DNA of 64,000 bases, from NCBI RefSeq assembly GCF_036488675.1, contig NZ_CP133148.1:1302001-1366000 (forward strand), in the 5' to 3' direction. Positions 17,875 to 32,270 of this stretch are shown here, piece after piece; position 1 is the first letter of the stretch, and every line of letters begins with the position of its first letter. The notes under the pieces were generated by a model that worked only from the letters and a program-made list of their open reading frames with translations, had not been told where the DNA came from and searched no databases. The position numbers and the translations under genes were made by a program. This DNA comes from Sinorhizobium chiapasense. GTDB taxonomy: Bacteria; Pseudomonadota; Alphaproteobacteria; Rhizobiales; Rhizobiaceae.

Positions 17875-18097
17875 AGCGCTCTCCGGGTGAAGAAGCCAAT
17901 TCCTCCTCGCCACCGTACAGTCACCCTTATGAGACGCCCAAAGCTTGGCTTTTATTCGCTCCGTGGTTCAATTCGCGTTGAACGAACTGGCACAACGGCG
18001 GCGCGAAGGCCGGAATAATCCGGTCCGGGTGCTTTTTTTTGCCCGGGCGATTTGCTAGGCCGCTTGCCGGAGAAGAGACCCGACACGGAGGAATTTC

Positions 18098-18868
18098 ATG
18101 ACGCCCGATATCCGCCCGCTCGTTGCCGGAAACTGGAAGATGAACGGAACACGCGCCTCGCTCGGCCAGATCAAGGCGATGGCGGAGGGCGTCAAGGGCA
18201 GTCTGTCCGAGAAGGTGGAAACGCTGATCTGCCCGCCGGCAACGCTGCTCTACGTCGCAACCGCACTTTGCGACGACAGTCCTCTGATGATCGGCGCCCA
18301 GGATTGCCATCAGAAACAATCCGGTGCCCACACGGGAGATATTTCCGCCGAGATGATCGCCGATTGCTTCGGCACTCATGTCATCGTCGGCCATTCCGAA
18401 CGCCGCACAGATCATGCCGAGAGCGACGCACTGGTGCGCGCCAAGACCGAAGCCGCTCATGCGGCCGGCCTTCTCGCCATCGTTTGCGTCGGCGAAACCG
18501 GCGAGGAGCGCAAGGACGGCAAGACACTCGACGTCCTGAAGCGCCAGCTCGCCGAAAGCGTGCCGGATGGCGCGACTGCGGAGAGCACCGTCATCGCCTA
18601 CGAGCCCGTCTGGGCGATTGGCACAGGCCTGACGCCGACGGCGTCCGATGTCGAGGAAGCTCATGCCTTCATGCGCAGCGAACTGGTCTCGCGCTTCGGC
18701 GCCGCCGGCGCCAAGATGCGGATCCTCTATGGCGGTTCGGTCAAGCCCGGCAACGCCAAGGAGTTGATGGGAGTTGCCAATGTGGACGGTGCCCTGATCG
18801 GCGGTGCGAGCTTGAAAGCGGAAGACTTTCTCGCCATCTACAGCGCATATGAAGAATTGACCGCCTGA
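18098..18868 (+). CDS. tpiA: Triosephosphate isomerase
   Basis: Interconverts dihydroxyacetone phosphate and glyceraldehyde 3-phosphate in glycolysis and gluconeogenesis. All catalytic motifs of the 256-residue TIM barrel are present: VAGNWKMNG with the active-site Lys, VIVGHSERR with the electrophilic His, [11 protein letters not shown] with the catalytic Glu, and [11 protein letters not shown] at the phosphate site. ACGGAGGA precedes the ATG. The secG gene follows after 133 bases. Confidence 0.97.
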   Translation: MTPDIRPLVAGNWKMNGTRASLGQIKAMAEGVKGSLSEKVETLICPPATLLYVATALCDDSPLMIGAQDCHQKQSGAHTGDISAEMIADCFGTHVIVGHSERRTDHAESDALVRAKTEAAHAAGLLAIVCVGETGEERKDGKTLDVLKRQLAESVPDGATAESTVIAYEPVWAIGTGLTPTASDVEEAHAFMRSELVSRFGAAGAKMRILYGGSVKPGNAKELMGVANVDGALIGGASLKAEDFLAIYSAYEELTA

Positions 18869-19001
18869 TTGCTCTCCCGCGCCGGCAGGGGCTTGGAATA
18901 GCGAACGGCTTGGTATAAACAGGCGCCAAATTTGCGCCCGGCCTTGCCGTGTTTCGCGCCGGGTTTGATTCGTGTGCCCAAGAGGGCAGGACTGGAAGCT
19001 G

Positions 19002-21244
<2,243 letters not shown>

Positions 21245-21273
21245 CGCGTCACTGGTCAGGCTCTCGTTCTTTG

Positions 21274-21306
21274 CGGCCGGTCCTCGAGGACCGGCCGTTT
21301 CCGTTT
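21274..21306 (+). terminator. Rho-independent terminator after pyrG
   Basis: A 10-bp perfect G+C stem, CGGCCGGTCC / GGACCGGCCG, with a TCGA loop is followed by TTTCCGTTTT, 29 bases after the pyrG stop. Confidence 0.85.
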
Positions 21307-21399
21307 TCGGTATGGCCCGGCGCCTACCGAACGGCCGCGCTTGCAATCAGCTGGCAAAAGTTGCAAACAGCGACGGAACCGGCCATCAGGGAACACGCC

Positions 21400-22290
21400 A
21401 TGAGCTTATCCAAGCGCACCACCCGCCCGCTCGATCATCTCGTGCTGCCGGTGGTCGAGCTTGCGCAAGCGAGGCGGCGTTTGAGCGATCTCGGCTTTGT
21501 GGTCGCCGACGATGCACGCCATCCCTTCGGCACCGAGAATGCGTGCGTGTTCTTCGCCGACAACACCTATCTGGAGCCGCTTGCCATCGCGTCACGCGAG
21601 GAGTGTGAGGAGGCGGCGCTCGCGGGCAATGCCTTTGTCGCGCGCGACCAGGCGTTCCGCTTCCGTCAGGGCCCCGAAGGCCTGTCGGCGATCGTTGTTG
21701 GAACATCTGATGCCGCGTCCGATCATATGCGGTTTCGCGCAAGCGGCATCTCCGGCGGCGACATGCTGGAGTTCTCGCGGCCGATGCGGCTGCCGGACGG
21801 CCGGGAAGGCCTTGGCTCCTTCCGGCTGGCTTTTGCCGCCGATCTCCGCTCCCCGGATTTCTTCCTCTTCAGTTGTCAGCGCATTCGTGCCCTGCCGGTC
21901 GACCAGACCGCGCTTCAACGTCATGAAAACGGCGTCCTTGGCATTGCCGAAGTCGTGCTGTCGGAACCCAATCCCACCGATTTCCAGTATCTGCTGCAGG
22001 AGGGCGTCGATGACCGTGAGGTTTCGGCTCACTCCTTCGGCATGGATATTCAAACCGGCAATGCCAAGCTTACGGTGCTGAACGTTGCCGGAATGGAGGC
22101 CTTTTTCGGCCGTTCGGTTAATGGCGCCGAACGCGGCCTGCGCGGGCGCGCCGTCGTGTTCCGTGTCGCCGATATCGAGGCGACGCGCGCGCTCTTCGCC
22201 AGGAACGATATCGAGTTTGCAGAAATGGGCGGGCGCCTCATTGTCCCGGAAGCGCCGGGGCAAGGGGTGATTTTCGCATTTGGAGTGTGA
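21400..22290 (+). CDS. VOC (glyoxalase-like) family protein
   Basis: A 296-residue protein with an N-terminal glyoxalase-like metal-binding fold beginning [16 protein letters not shown] and continuing [21 protein letters not shown], plus a second module ending [17 protein letters not shown]. The likely metal His is in DHLVLPV. The family includes dioxygenases, lyases and resistance proteins, so the reaction is unknown. The ATG at 21400 was chosen from the start of similarity. Its stop overlaps the kdsA start (GTGTGATG), so kdsA is probably co-transcribed and translationally coupled. Confidence 0.75.
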   Translation: MSLSKRTTRPLDHLVLPVVELAQARRRLSDLGFVVADDARHPFGTENACVFFADNTYLEPLAIASREECEEAALAGNAFVARDQAFRFRQGPEGLSAIVVGTSDAASDHMRFRASGISGGDMLEFSRPMRLPDGREGLGSFRLAFAADLRSPDFFLFSCQRIRALPVDQTALQRHENGVLGIAEVVLSEPNPTDFQYLLQEGVDDREVSAHSFGMDIQTGNAKLTVLNVAGMEAFFGRSVNGAERGLRGRAVVFRVADIEATRALFARNDIEFAEMGGRLIVPEAPGQGVIFAFGV

Positions 22291-23132
22291 TGATGGAAAC
22301 CAATGCCAGGGTTGTCGTCGGCGAGGGTGCCGGCCAGGTGGTCTTTTCGCAGAAGGAGCGGCTGGCGCTGATTGCCGGTCCCTGCCAGATGGAGAGCCGC
22401 GACCATGCCTTCATGATAGCGGGAAAGCTCGTCGAGCTCTGCAAGTCGCTCGGTCTCGGTCTCGTGTACAAGTCTTCTTTCGACAAGGCGAACCGCACCT
22501 CGCTCTCCGGCAAGCGCGGCATCGGACTCGAAAGCGCAATGGAGATTTTTGCCGACCTCAAGAAGGAGTTTGGCTTTCCGGTATTGACCGACATTCACAC
22601 CGAAGAGCAATGCGCGATCGTCGCTGAGACGGTCGATATCCTGCAGATCCCGGCCTTTCTGTCGCGGCAGACCGACCTGCTCGTCGCGGCAGCCAATACC
22701 GGCCGCACGATCAACGTCAAGAAGGGCCAGTTCCTCGCGCCCTGGGATATGAAGAACGTGCTTGCCAAATTCACGATGAGCGGCAATCCGAATGTCCTTT
22801 TGTGCGAGCGCGGAGCTTCGTTCGGCTACAACACGCTGGTCTCCGACATGCGCTCGCTGCCGATCATGGCGGCACTGGGCGCGCCGGTGATCTTTGACGC
22901 CACCCATTCGGTGCAGCAGCCGGGCGGGCAGGGCGGATCGTCCGGTGGCCAGCGCGAGTTCGTCGAGACCCTGGCGCGCGCGGCGGTCGCTGTCGGCGTG
23001 GCCGGTGTCTTCATCGAGACCCACGAAGACCCTGACAACGCGCCTTCGGATGGCCCCAATATGGTGCACTTGAAGGATATGCCGCGGCTTCTCGAGAAGC
23101 TGCTTGCCTTCGATCGGATCGCCAAGGCCTGA
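22290..23132 (+). CDS. kdsA: 3-deoxy-D-manno-octulosonate 8-phosphate synthase
   Basis: Condenses phosphoenolpyruvate with arabinose 5-phosphate to make Kdo-8-P for lipopolysaccharide. The 280-residue TIM barrel has [56 protein letters not shown] and [20 protein letters not shown], all close to the family consensus. A Cys is present in RGASFGY's neighbourhood (LLCERG) but whether the enzyme uses a metal cannot be judged here. The start is one of two adjacent ATGs overlapping the VOC gene stop. Confidence 0.95.
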   Translation: MMETNARVVVGEGAGQVVFSQKERLALIAGPCQMESRDHAFMIAGKLVELCKSLGLGLVYKSSFDKANRTSLSGKRGIGLESAMEIFADLKKEFGFPVLTDIHTEEQCAIVAETVDILQIPAFLSRQTDLLVAAANTGRTINVKKGQFLAPWDMKNVLAKFTMSGNPNVLLCERGASFGYNTLVSDMRSLPIMAALGAPVIFDATHSVQQPGGQGGSSGGQREFVETLARAAVAVGVAGVFIETHEDPDNAPSDGPNMVHLKDMPRLLEKLLAFDRIAKA

Positions 23133-23220
23133 GTGGGCCTTCGTGAAATTTTTATGAACCGCAAGGGCGCTTTGGCATTTGCATTCCGCGCGCCGTTGTA
23201 ATTTCGGGGCCATGAATTAA

Positions 23221-24537
<1,317 letters not shown>

Positions 24538-24577
24538 TAGCGTCCGGCAGCAGAATCCGGGCATTCAGTCCGCTGAT

Positions 24578-24680
24578 TGCCCCTCATCCCGCTGCCGCGA
24601 CCTTCTCCCCGTCTAGACGGGGAGAAGGGACTCGTGGCGCTGCCTCAGTCCCCTCGGGGAGAGGGTTAGGGCGAGGGCGG
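24578..24680. repeat. Rhizobiales-type intergenic palindromic repeat after eno
   Basis: The stretch has a perfect 28-bp palindrome at 24601-24628 (left arm CCTTCTCCCCGTCT), flanked by CCCCTCATCCC on the left and GAGGGTTAGGGCGAGGG on the right, which form outer arms. This CCTTCTCCCCG...CGGGGAGAAGG pattern recurs in intergenic regions of Rhizobium, Agrobacterium and Sinorhizobium as I recall. Only one copy is present here, so the repeat status rests on memory. Confidence 0.65.
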
Positions 24681-24708
24681 AGTCACATCCGTTTCCGCTT
24701 GTCTTTAT

Positions 24709-24743
24709 CCCGTCTGCCTCATGGCAGGCGGGTTTCCTTTTCC
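24709..24743 (+). terminator. Rho-independent terminator downstream of eno
   Basis: A 10-bp stem CCCGTCTGCC / GGCAGGCGGG (one G-U pair) with a TCAT loop is followed by TTTCCTTTTCC. It lies after the palindromic repeat and before the FtsB-like gene. Confidence 0.75.
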
Positions 24744-24818
24744 TTGCCATTCATGGTCAACGGTCGGTTAATCAATCGACGTTAGTCTTCCCTCGTATTG
24801 CGTATCAGGGCATGGACC

Positions 24819-25139
24819 ATGTGGACACGGCATCACAAGAAACGGAGATTGGGGCGGCTGGTTGTGCCGGTCATGGCGGTCGCCTTTCTTTCCTATTTCG
24901 GCTATCATTCGATCCATGGAGGCTACGGCCTGAGGGCGACGGAGGAGTTCGACCGCCAGATTGCCGTGCGGCAAGCCCGATTGGATGAGCTCACTCATCA
25001 GCGAAAAATCCTGGAAAAGGAGGTCCAGCTGATGAGCGACGGTTCGCTGGAACGAGACATGCTGGATGAGAAGGCTCGCCTCGCGCTCAACATGTCGCGG
25101 AGCGACGAGATCGTTATTTTTCATCGCGAACAAAATTAA
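24819..25139 (+). CDS. Septum formation initiator family protein (FtsB/DivIC-like)
   Basis: A 106-residue bitopic membrane protein. A basic N-terminus (TRHHKKRRLGRLVVPV) precedes one membrane helix (about residues 15-33). A coiled coil follows (about 40-72, ATEEFDRQIAVRQARLDELT), and then the conserved C-terminal segment LERDMLDEKARLALNM. This is the FtsB/DivIC architecture, whose members link late cell-division proteins. Its position between eno and pdhA matches the ftsB-like gene of many alphaproteobacteria. The ATG at 24819 follows AGGG; an earlier TTG is possible. Confidence 0.85.
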   Translation: MWTRHHKKRRLGRLVVPVMAVAFLSYFGYHSIHGGYGLRATEEFDRQIAVRQARLDELTHQRKILEKEVQLMSDGSLERDMLDEKARLALNMSRSDEIVIFHREQN

Positions 25140-25154
25140 CCTAAATTCGGTTAA
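25136..25154. promoter_or_regulatory. AT-rich inverted repeat upstream of pdhA
   Basis: TTAACC and GGTTAA are separated by 7 bases (TAAATTC), starting at the stop codon of the FtsB-like gene, about 120 bases before pdhA and inside an unusually AT-rich stretch (25130-25190). It could be an operator for the pdh promoter or a weak terminator. The role is not established. Confidence 0.35.
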
Positions 25155-25273
25155 TTTAAAATTCAGAATGAAAATCAAATAGTTACACAGAATGATAGCC
25201 ATGCAAATATGGCATTGCTGTGTTGCTCTTCTTTCCCTATGGTACGGCAAAGGCTAACCATTGGGAGGAATGA

Positions 25274-26320
25274 ATGGCTCCGCGAAAAACCGCGTCCGTC
25301 TCCAGCCGCAAGACCGCTGCCAAGTCCGCAAAAAGGGACTTCGCCGGCGGCACGATCGCCGAATTCTCCAAGGAAGATGATCTCAAAGCCTACCGCGAAA
25401 TGCTGTTGATCCGGCGTTTCGAGGAAAAGGCCGGCCAGCTTTACGGCATGGGCTTCATCGGCGGCTTCTGTCACCTCTATATCGGCCAGGAAGCCGTCGT
25501 GGTCGGCATGCAACTGGCGCTCAAGGAAGGTGATCAGGTCATCACCGGTTACCGTGATCACGGCCACATGCTCGCCTGCGGGATGAGCGCACGCGGCGTG
25601 ATGGCGGAACTGACCGGCCGTCGCGGCGGCCTTTCCAAGGGGAAAGGCGGCTCGATGCACATGTTCTCCAAGGAAAAGCATTTTTATGGTGGCCACGGCA
25701 TCGTCGGCGCGCAGGTGTCGCTCGGCACGGGCCTTGCCTTCGCAAACAAGTACCGCGGCAACGACAATGTCAGTCTCGCCTATTTCGGCGACGGTGCTGC
25801 CAACCAGGGCCAGGTCTACGAGAGCTTCAACATGGCTGCTCTCTGGAAGTTGCCGGTGATCTACATCGTCGAAAACAACCGTTACGCCATGGGAACGTCC
25901 GTGTCCCGTGCATCGGCGCAGACCGATTTCTCGCAGCGCGGCGCCTCCTTCGGGATTCCCGGTTATCAGGTGGACGGCATGGATGTTCGCGCCGTCAAGG
26001 CGGCAGCCGACGAAGCGGTTCAACATTGCCGTTCCGGCAAAGGTCCGATCATCCTCGAGATGCTGACCTATCGCTATCGCGGCCACTCGATGTCCGACCC
26101 GGCGAAGTACCGGTCGAAGGACGAAGTGCAGAAGATGCGCTCCGAGCATGACCCGATCGAGCAGGTAAAGGCCCGGCTTACGGAAAAGGGCTGGGCGACC
26201 GAGGACGAACTGAAGCAGATCGACAAGGATGTTCGCGACATCGTTGCGGACAGTGCCGATTTCGCCCAGTCTGATCCGGAGCCGGATGCGTCCGAGCTCT
26301 ACACCGACATCCTGCTTTGA
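25274..26320 (+). CDS. pdhA: Pyruvate dehydrogenase E1 component, alpha subunit
   Basis: Thiamine-diphosphate-dependent decarboxylation of pyruvate, as an alpha2-beta2 E1 with PdhB. At 348 residues it has a basic N-terminal tail ([17 protein letters not shown], likely E2-binding), [29 protein letters not shown], the ThDP-binding motif [14 protein letters not shown] to [14 protein letters not shown], and the conserved loop [22 protein letters not shown] precedes the ATG. It leads the pdhA-pdhB-pdhC operon, with gaps of 17 and 15 bases. Induction of these genes in symbiosis has been reported for S. meliloti as I recall. Confidence 0.97.
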   Translation: MAPRKTASVSSRKTAAKSAKRDFAGGTIAEFSKEDDLKAYREMLLIRRFEEKAGQLYGMGFIGGFCHLYIGQEAVVVGMQLALKEGDQVITGYRDHGHMLACGMSARGVMAELTGRRGGLSKGKGGSMHMFSKEKHFYGGHGIVGAQVSLGTGLAFANKYRGNDNVSLAYFGDGAANQGQVYESFNMAALWKLPVIYIVENNRYAMGTSVSRASAQTDFSQRGASFGIPGYQVDGMDVRAVKAAADEAVQHCRSGKGPIILEMLTYRYRGHSMSDPAKYRSKDEVQKMRSEHDPIEQVKARLTEKGWATEDELKQIDKDVRDIVADSADFAQSDPEPDASELYTDILL

Positions 26321-26337
26321 TCCGGGGAGGCACAAAC

Positions 26338-27711
<1,374 letters not shown>

Positions 27712-27726
27712 TGGGAGGGCGCTTCG

Positions 27727-29064
27727 ATGCCAATCAACATCACGATGCCTGCCCTCTCTCCGACTATGGAAGAAGGCAATCTGGCCAAGTGGCTGGTCAA
27801 GGAAGGCGACAAGGTCAAGTCCGGCGATGTCATTGCCGAGATCGAAACCGACAAGGCGACCATGGAAGTGGAAGCCGTCGATGAAGGCACGGTTGCCAAG
27901 ATCGTCGTGCCGGCTGGCACGGATGGCGTCAAGGTCAACGCCCTGATCGCCGTTCTGGCCGCCGATGGCGAGGACGTGGCGACGGCCGCGAAGGGCAATG
28001 GCGCGGCCGCGCCGGCACCCGCAGCAAAAGCCGAAGAACCAGCTCCGGCAGCACCAGCAGCTGCGCCGGCACCGGCCGCGGCACAGCCGGCAGTATCGCC
28101 CGCCCCCGCCCCCGCCGCAGCCGATGGCAAGCGGGTCTTCTCTTCGCCGCTGGCGCGCCGCCTTGCCAAGGAAGCGGGCATCGACCTCTCGGCAATCGCC
28201 GGGTCCGGCCCGTATGGCCGCGTCGTCAAGAAGGACGTCGAGGCCGCCGTCGTCGGCGGCGGCGCCAAACCGGCCGCAGCGCCCGCGGAAGCGGCTGCAC
28301 CCGCTCCGGCGGCGCTCGCCAAGGGCATGTCCGAGGATGCCGTGCTCAAGCTCTTCGAGCCGGGTTCCTACGAACTCGTCCCGCATGACGGCATGCGCAA
28401 GACCATTGCCAAGCGCCTGCAGGAATCGAAGCAGACAATCCCGCATTTCTATGTTTCGATCGATTGCGAGCTCGACGCCCTACTTGCGCTTCGCGCACAG
28501 CTGAATGCCGCTGCTCCGGAGAAGGATGGCAAGTCCGTCTACAAGCTCTCGGTCAACGACATGGTGATCAAGGCGCTGGCGCTGGCGCTGCGCGACGTTC
28601 CGGACGCCAACGTCTCCTGGACCGACTCGAACATGGTCAAGCACAAGCACGCCGATGTCGGAGTTGCGGTCTCGATCCCCGGCGGTTTGATCACGCCGAT
28701 CATCCGCCAGGCAGAGTTGAAGAGCCTTTCGGCCATCTCCAACGAGATGAAGGACTTCGGCAAGCGCGCCAAGGAGCGCAAGCTGAAGCCGGAAGAATAC
28801 CAGGGCGGCACAACGGCCGTCTCCAACATGGGCATGATGGGCGTCAAGAACTTCGCCGCCGTCGTCAACCCGCCGCATGCGACCATCCTCGCGGTCGGTG
28901 CCGGCGAGGAGCGCGTCGTCGTCAAGAACAAGGAAATGGTCGTCGCCAACATGATGACCGTGACGCTCTCCACCGACCATCGCTGCGTCGATGGCGCGCT
29001 CGGCGCCGAGCTGCTCGCCGCCTTCAAGCGCTACATCGAAAACCCGATGGGCATGCTGGTCTGA
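27727..29064 (+). CDS. pdhC: Dihydrolipoamide acetyltransferase, E2 of pyruvate dehydrogenase
   Basis: Core of the PDH complex, moving acetyl groups to CoA. Residues 1-80 form one lipoyl domain ([17 protein letters not shown]), followed by an Ala/Pro-rich linker. About 135-175 is the peripheral-subunit-binding domain ([19 protein letters not shown] and [14 protein letters not shown]). A second Ala/Pro linker leads into the catalytic domain from about 220, with the active-site [19 protein letters not shown] near the end. At 445 residues it has one lipoyl domain, fewer than E. coli, consistent with the extra one on PdhB. Confidence 0.97.
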   Translation: MPINITMPALSPTMEEGNLAKWLVKEGDKVKSGDVIAEIETDKATMEVEAVDEGTVAKIVVPAGTDGVKVNALIAVLAADGEDVATAAKGNGAAAPAPAAKAEEPAPAAPAAAPAPAAAQPAVSPAPAPAAADGKRVFSSPLARRLAKEAGIDLSAIAGSGPYGRVVKKDVEAAVVGGGAKPAAAPAEAAAPAPAALAKGMSEDAVLKLFEPGSYELVPHDGMRKTIAKRLQESKQTIPHFYVSIDCELDALLALRAQLNAAAPEKDGKSVYKLSVNDMVIKALALALRDVPDANVSWTDSNMVKHKHADVGVAVSIPGGLITPIIRQAELKSLSAISNEMKDFGKRAKERKLKPEEYQGGTTAVSNMGMMGVKNFAAVVNPPHATILAVGAGEERVVVKNKEMVVANMMTVTLSTDHRCVDGALGAELLAAFKRYIENPMGMLV

Positions 29065-29120
29065 TGCGATCCGGACCGGCTATCCAAGCCGGTCCATTCC
29101 CCTAAATGCGGGCACAAGCG

Positions 29121-29762
29121 ATGAAGACAGTCCTTTGCTATGGTGACAGTCTGACCTGGGGCTATGACGCGAGCGGCCTCGGCCGGCACGCGTTGCAGGA
29201 TCGCTGGCCGAGCGTGCTGCAAAAGGCGCTTGGTTCGGACGTGCACGTGATCGCGGAAGGGCTGAACGGCCGCACGACAGCCTATGACGATCATCTCGCG
29301 GATTGCGACCGCAACGGGGCCCGCGTCCTGCCGACCGTGCTCCACAGCCACGCGCCCATCGATCTCATGATCTTTTTACTTGGCACCAACGACATGAAGC
29401 CGATGATCCACGGCACGGCCTTCGGTGCTGTCAAAGGGATCGCGCGCCTCGTCAATCTCGTCCGGCGGCACGACTGGCCGGTGGAGGCCGAGGAGGGGCC
29501 GGACATCCTCATCGTCTCGCCGCCGCCGCTTTGCGAAACCGCGAACAGCGCCTTCGCAGCAATGTATGCGGGCGCTATCGAGCAGTCGGCGATGCTGGCG
29601 CCGCTTTACCGCGATCTCGCCGACGAGCTCGATTGCGGCTTTTTCGATGCCGGCTCCGTGGCACAGACCACGCCGCTCGATGGCGTGCATCTCGACGCCG
29701 ACAACACCCGCGCGATCGGCCGGGGATTGGAACCGGTCGTGCGGATGATGCTCGGGCTCTGA
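29121..29762 (+). CDS. SGNH-type esterase/acyltransferase (arylesterase-like)
   Basis: A 213-residue SGNH hydrolase close in pattern to the Mycobacterium smegmatis acyltransferase MsAcT and its rhizobial relatives. Block I is CYGDSLTWGYDASG with the nucleophile Ser, block II EGLNGRTTAYDD, block III LGTNDMKP, and block V DGVHLDADNTRAIG with the catalytic Asp-His. No signal peptide is seen, so it is probably cytosolic. The start at 29121 gives the typical KTVLCYGDS N-terminus; an in-frame ATG at 29106 adds 5 residues. A GNAT gene follows after 2 bases. Confidence 0.88.
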   Translation: MKTVLCYGDSLTWGYDASGLGRHALQDRWPSVLQKALGSDVHVIAEGLNGRTTAYDDHLADCDRNGARVLPTVLHSHAPIDLMIFLLGTNDMKPMIHGTAFGAVKGIARLVNLVRRHDWPVEAEEGPDILIVSPPPLCETANSAFAAMYAGAIEQSAMLAPLYRDLADELDCGFFDAGSVAQTTPLDGVHLDADNTRAIGRGLEPVVRMMLGL

Positions 29763-29764
29763 CC

Positions 29765-30346
29765 ATGACGGCTGGCGTGACCCTCAGGCCGGCAAGGCGA
29801 AGCGAGGCAGCGGAGCTCGCCGTCCTGATTGACATCGCCTCGCACGGATTTGCCGCGTGGCTCTGGTATGGCGGTGTTTTGCGCGGCGTTGCCGAGACGG
29901 CGTTCGAACACGGACGCAACAAGCTTCGCGAAGATGTGGGGCGGGGCACATGGTGCGACGCGATCGTTGCCGAAGTTGAGGACGAAATCGCGGGTGTAGC
30001 CGTCTCCTACGCAATCGACCCGTCCGTCCACGAAATCGAGGCGAAACATCAGGTGCTCGTCCCGCTGCTTGCTCTGCAGAAGCAGGTTGTCGGCCATTGG
30101 TTCATCGATAGCCTCGGGGTCTACAAGCATCGCCGCGGCCGGGGAATCGGCCGCGCATTGCTGGAACATGAGATTGCCCGCGCCGGATCGGCGCCGGTGA
30201 GCCTGATCACCGAAAGCCACAATGAAAGGGCTCAGGCGCTTTACAGGATCAACGGCTTCGAGGAGGTGGTGCGCATTGAAGCCGTGCCGCTTTTCGAAGA
30301 CAGCAGGAAACACGACTGGGTGCTTTTCACCCGAAAGGTCGCTTGA
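29765..30346 (+). CDS. GNAT family N-acetyltransferase
   Basis: A 193-residue acetyltransferase. It opens GVTLRPARRSEAAELAVLID, and motif A is FIDSLGVYKHRRGRGIGRAL (about residues 117-136), followed by TESHNERAQALYRINGFEEV, the motif B/C segment. The target is unknown. It is packed between the esterase gene (2-base gap) and lpdA (18 bases), so it is probably transcribed with the pyruvate dehydrogenase region. Confidence 0.85.
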   Translation: MTAGVTLRPARRSEAAELAVLIDIASHGFAAWLWYGGVLRGVAETAFEHGRNKLREDVGRGTWCDAIVAEVEDEIAGVAVSYAIDPSVHEIEAKHQVLVPLLALQKQVVGHWFIDSLGVYKHRRGRGIGRALLEHEIARAGSAPVSLITESHNERAQALYRINGFEEVVRIEAVPLFEDSRKHDWVLFTRKVA

Positions 30347-30364
30347 GACAAAGGCAGGAAACAT

Positions 30365-31810
30365 ATGGCTGAGAATTACGACGTCATCGTTATCGGTTCG
30401 GGTCCGGGGGGCTATGTCACTGCCATCCGTTCGGCGCAGCTTGGCTTGAAGACGGCGATCGTCGAGCGCGAGCACCTCGGCGGCATTTGCCTGAATTGGG
30501 GTTGCATCCCGACCAAGGCACTCTTGCGCTCGGCCGAAATTCTCGACCATGCCAACCATGCCAAGAACTACGGCCTGACGCTCGAAGGCAAGATGACCGC
30601 CAACGTCAAGGAGGTCGTCGGCCGGTCGCGCGCCGTCTCTGCGCGGTTAACCGGCGGCGTCGCCTTCCTCATGAAGAAGAACAAGGTCGATGTGATCTGG
30701 GGCGAGGCGAAGCTCACCAAACCCGGCGAGATCGTCGTCGGTGCGCCCTCGAAGCCGGCGGTCCAGCCGCAAAATCCGGTTCCGAAAGGCGTCAAGGGCG
30801 AAGGCACCTATACGGCCAAGCACATCATCATTGCGACCGGCGCCCGGCCGCGCGCACTTCCCGGCATCGAGCCGGACGGCAAGCTGATCTGGACCTATTT
30901 CGAGGCGATGAAGCCCGAGGAGATGCCGAAGACTATGCTGGTCATGGGCTCCGGCGCGATCGGCATCGAGTTTGCAAGCTTCTACAAGTCGATGGGCGTT
31001 GACGTCACCGTCGTCGAGCTCTTGTCGCAGGTCATGCCCGTCGAGGATGCGGAGATTTCCGCCTTCGCCCGCAAGCAGCTCGAAAAACGCGGCATGAAGA
31101 TCTTCACCGATGCCAAGGTGACGAAGGTCGAGAAGGGCGCGAACGACGTGACCGCGCATGTCGAAACAAAGGACGGCAAGGTCACGCAGATCAAGGCGGA
31201 TCGCTTGATTTCTGCCGTCGGCGTCCAGGGCAATATCGAAAACTTGGGCCTCGAGGCGCTGGGCGTCGAGACCAGCCGCGGCTGCATCGTCACCGACGGC
31301 TACGGCAAAACCAATGTTGCCGGGATCTATGCGATCGGCGACGTCGCCGGGCCGCCGATGCTGGCACATAAGGCCGAACATGAGGGTGTGATCTGCGTCG
31401 AGAAGATCGCCGGCGTGCCGGGCGTTCATGCGCTCGACAAGAACAAGATCCCGGGCTGCACCTACTGCGACCCGCAGGTTGCCTCCGTGGGCCTCACCGA
31501 GGCGAAGGCCAAGGAACTCGGCCGCGAGATTCGCGTCGGCCGCTTCAGCTTCGGTGCCAACGGCAAGGCGATCGCGCTCGGCGAGGATCAGGGTCTGGTC
31601 AAGACGATCTTCGACAAGAAGACCGGCGAGCTTTTGGGTGCGCACATGGTCGGCGCCGAGGTGACCGAACTCATCCAGGGCTTCGTCGTTGCCATGAACC
31701 TGGAGACGACCGAGGAAGAGCTGATGCACACGATCTTCCCGCATCCGACTCTCTCGGAGATGATGAAGGAAAGCGTGCTCGACGCCTACGGCCGGGTATT
31801 GAACGCCTGA
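30365..31810 (+). CDS. lpdA: Dihydrolipoamide dehydrogenase (E3)
   Basis: FAD enzyme that re-oxidises the dihydrolipoyl groups of PDH and related complexes and passes electrons to NAD. The 481-residue protein has the FAD fold VIVIGSGPGGYVTAIRSAQL, the redox disulfide GGICLNWGCIPTKALL (C-x4-C), the NAD fold LVMGSGAIGIEFASFYKS, and the dimer-interface acid-base pair IFPHPTLSEMMKE. A Lys/Pro-containing insert near residues 124-144 (PSKPAVQPQNPVPKGVKGEG) is longer than in E. coli. It lies in the same direction as pdhABC. Confidence 0.96.
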   Translation: MAENYDVIVIGSGPGGYVTAIRSAQLGLKTAIVEREHLGGICLNWGCIPTKALLRSAEILDHANHAKNYGLTLEGKMTANVKEVVGRSRAVSARLTGGVAFLMKKNKVDVIWGEAKLTKPGEIVVGAPSKPAVQPQNPVPKGVKGEGTYTAKHIIIATGARPRALPGIEPDGKLIWTYFEAMKPEEMPKTMLVMGSGAIGIEFASFYKSMGVDVTVVELLSQVMPVEDAEISAFARKQLEKRGMKIFTDAKVTKVEKGANDVTAHVETKDGKVTQIKADRLISAVGVQGNIENLGLEALGVETSRGCIVTDGYGKTNVAGIYAIGDVAGPPMLAHKAEHEGVICVEKIAGVPGVHALDKNKIPGCTYCDPQVASVGLTEAKAKELGREIRVGRFSFGANGKAIALGEDQGLVKTIFDKKTGELLGAHMVGAEVTELIQGFVVAMNLETTEEELMHTIFPHPTLSEMMKESVLDAYGRVLNA

Positions 31811-31885
31811 TGACGTGCAGTCGCCCGGAACTTGCGGTATACTCACGCACTGATTGTGTGGCATCTTCAGTGCTCGGAGGTTGTC

Positions 31886-32137
31886 ATGAGCGTGAACGGC
31901 GTGGGTATTCTGGCGGCGATCATCATCGGCGGGCTGGCGGGTTGGCTTGCGGAGAGATTTATGAACAGTCAGATGGGACTGTTCGCCAATATTATTCTCG
32001 GCATCATCGGCGCGGTCGTCCTGAACTTCATCCTGGCCGCCTTCGGCATGGCCTATACGGGCTGGCTCGCCTATTTGGTCATCGGCTTCATCGGCGCCTG
32101 CCTGTTGATTGCCGCTGGGCGCGCCGTCCGAAGGTAG
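31886..32137 (+). CDS. GlsB/YeaQ/YmgE family membrane protein
   Basis: An 83-residue inner-membrane protein, nearly all hydrophobic, with three predicted helices and conserved glycines: AAIIIGGLAGWLAERFM, FANIILGIIGAVVLNFIL and IGFIGACLLIAAGRAVRR. The family, sometimes called transglycosylase-associated, is linked to stress responses, but no activity is proven. CGGAGG precedes the ATG. A terminator follows, so it is the end of this transcript. Confidence 0.88.
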   Translation: MSVNGVGILAAIIIGGLAGWLAERFMNSQMGLFANIILGIIGAVVLNFILAAFGMAYTGWLAYLVIGFIGACLLIAAGRAVRR

Positions 32138-32161
32138 CGCCACGCGAGCCATGCGTCTGCT

Positions 32162-32195
32162 GTCAGGCCGCCTTGCAACTGGTGGCCTGACTTTT
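32162..32195 (+). terminator. Rho-independent terminator after the GlsB-like gene
   Basis: An 11-bp stem GTCAGGCCGCC / GGTGGCCTGAC (one G-U pair) with an 8-base loop is followed by TTTTCC, 24 bases after the stop codon and 76 bases before lipA. Confidence 0.78.
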
Positions 32196-32270
32196 CCTGT
32201 CGGGCCGTCTATATAGATCGAAAATGGGCAGTCGGCGCCAAGCCGCGCCCGCCGCGACAAAGGAAAACAC

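Noticed and set aside
17955..17975. GGTTCAATTC resembling a tRNA T-loop
   Set aside because: No acceptor stem, anticodon arm or D arm can be drawn around it on either strand.
17988..18010. TGGCAC resembling a sigma-54 -24 element upstream of tpiA
   Set aside because: No TTGC-type -12 element at the required distance (the bases there are CGGCG).
24541..24818. CRISPR or mobile-element end considered for the palindromic stretch after eno
   Set aside because: There is only one copy, no regular spacers, no transposase frame and no target-site duplication; it fits an intergenic palindromic repeat.
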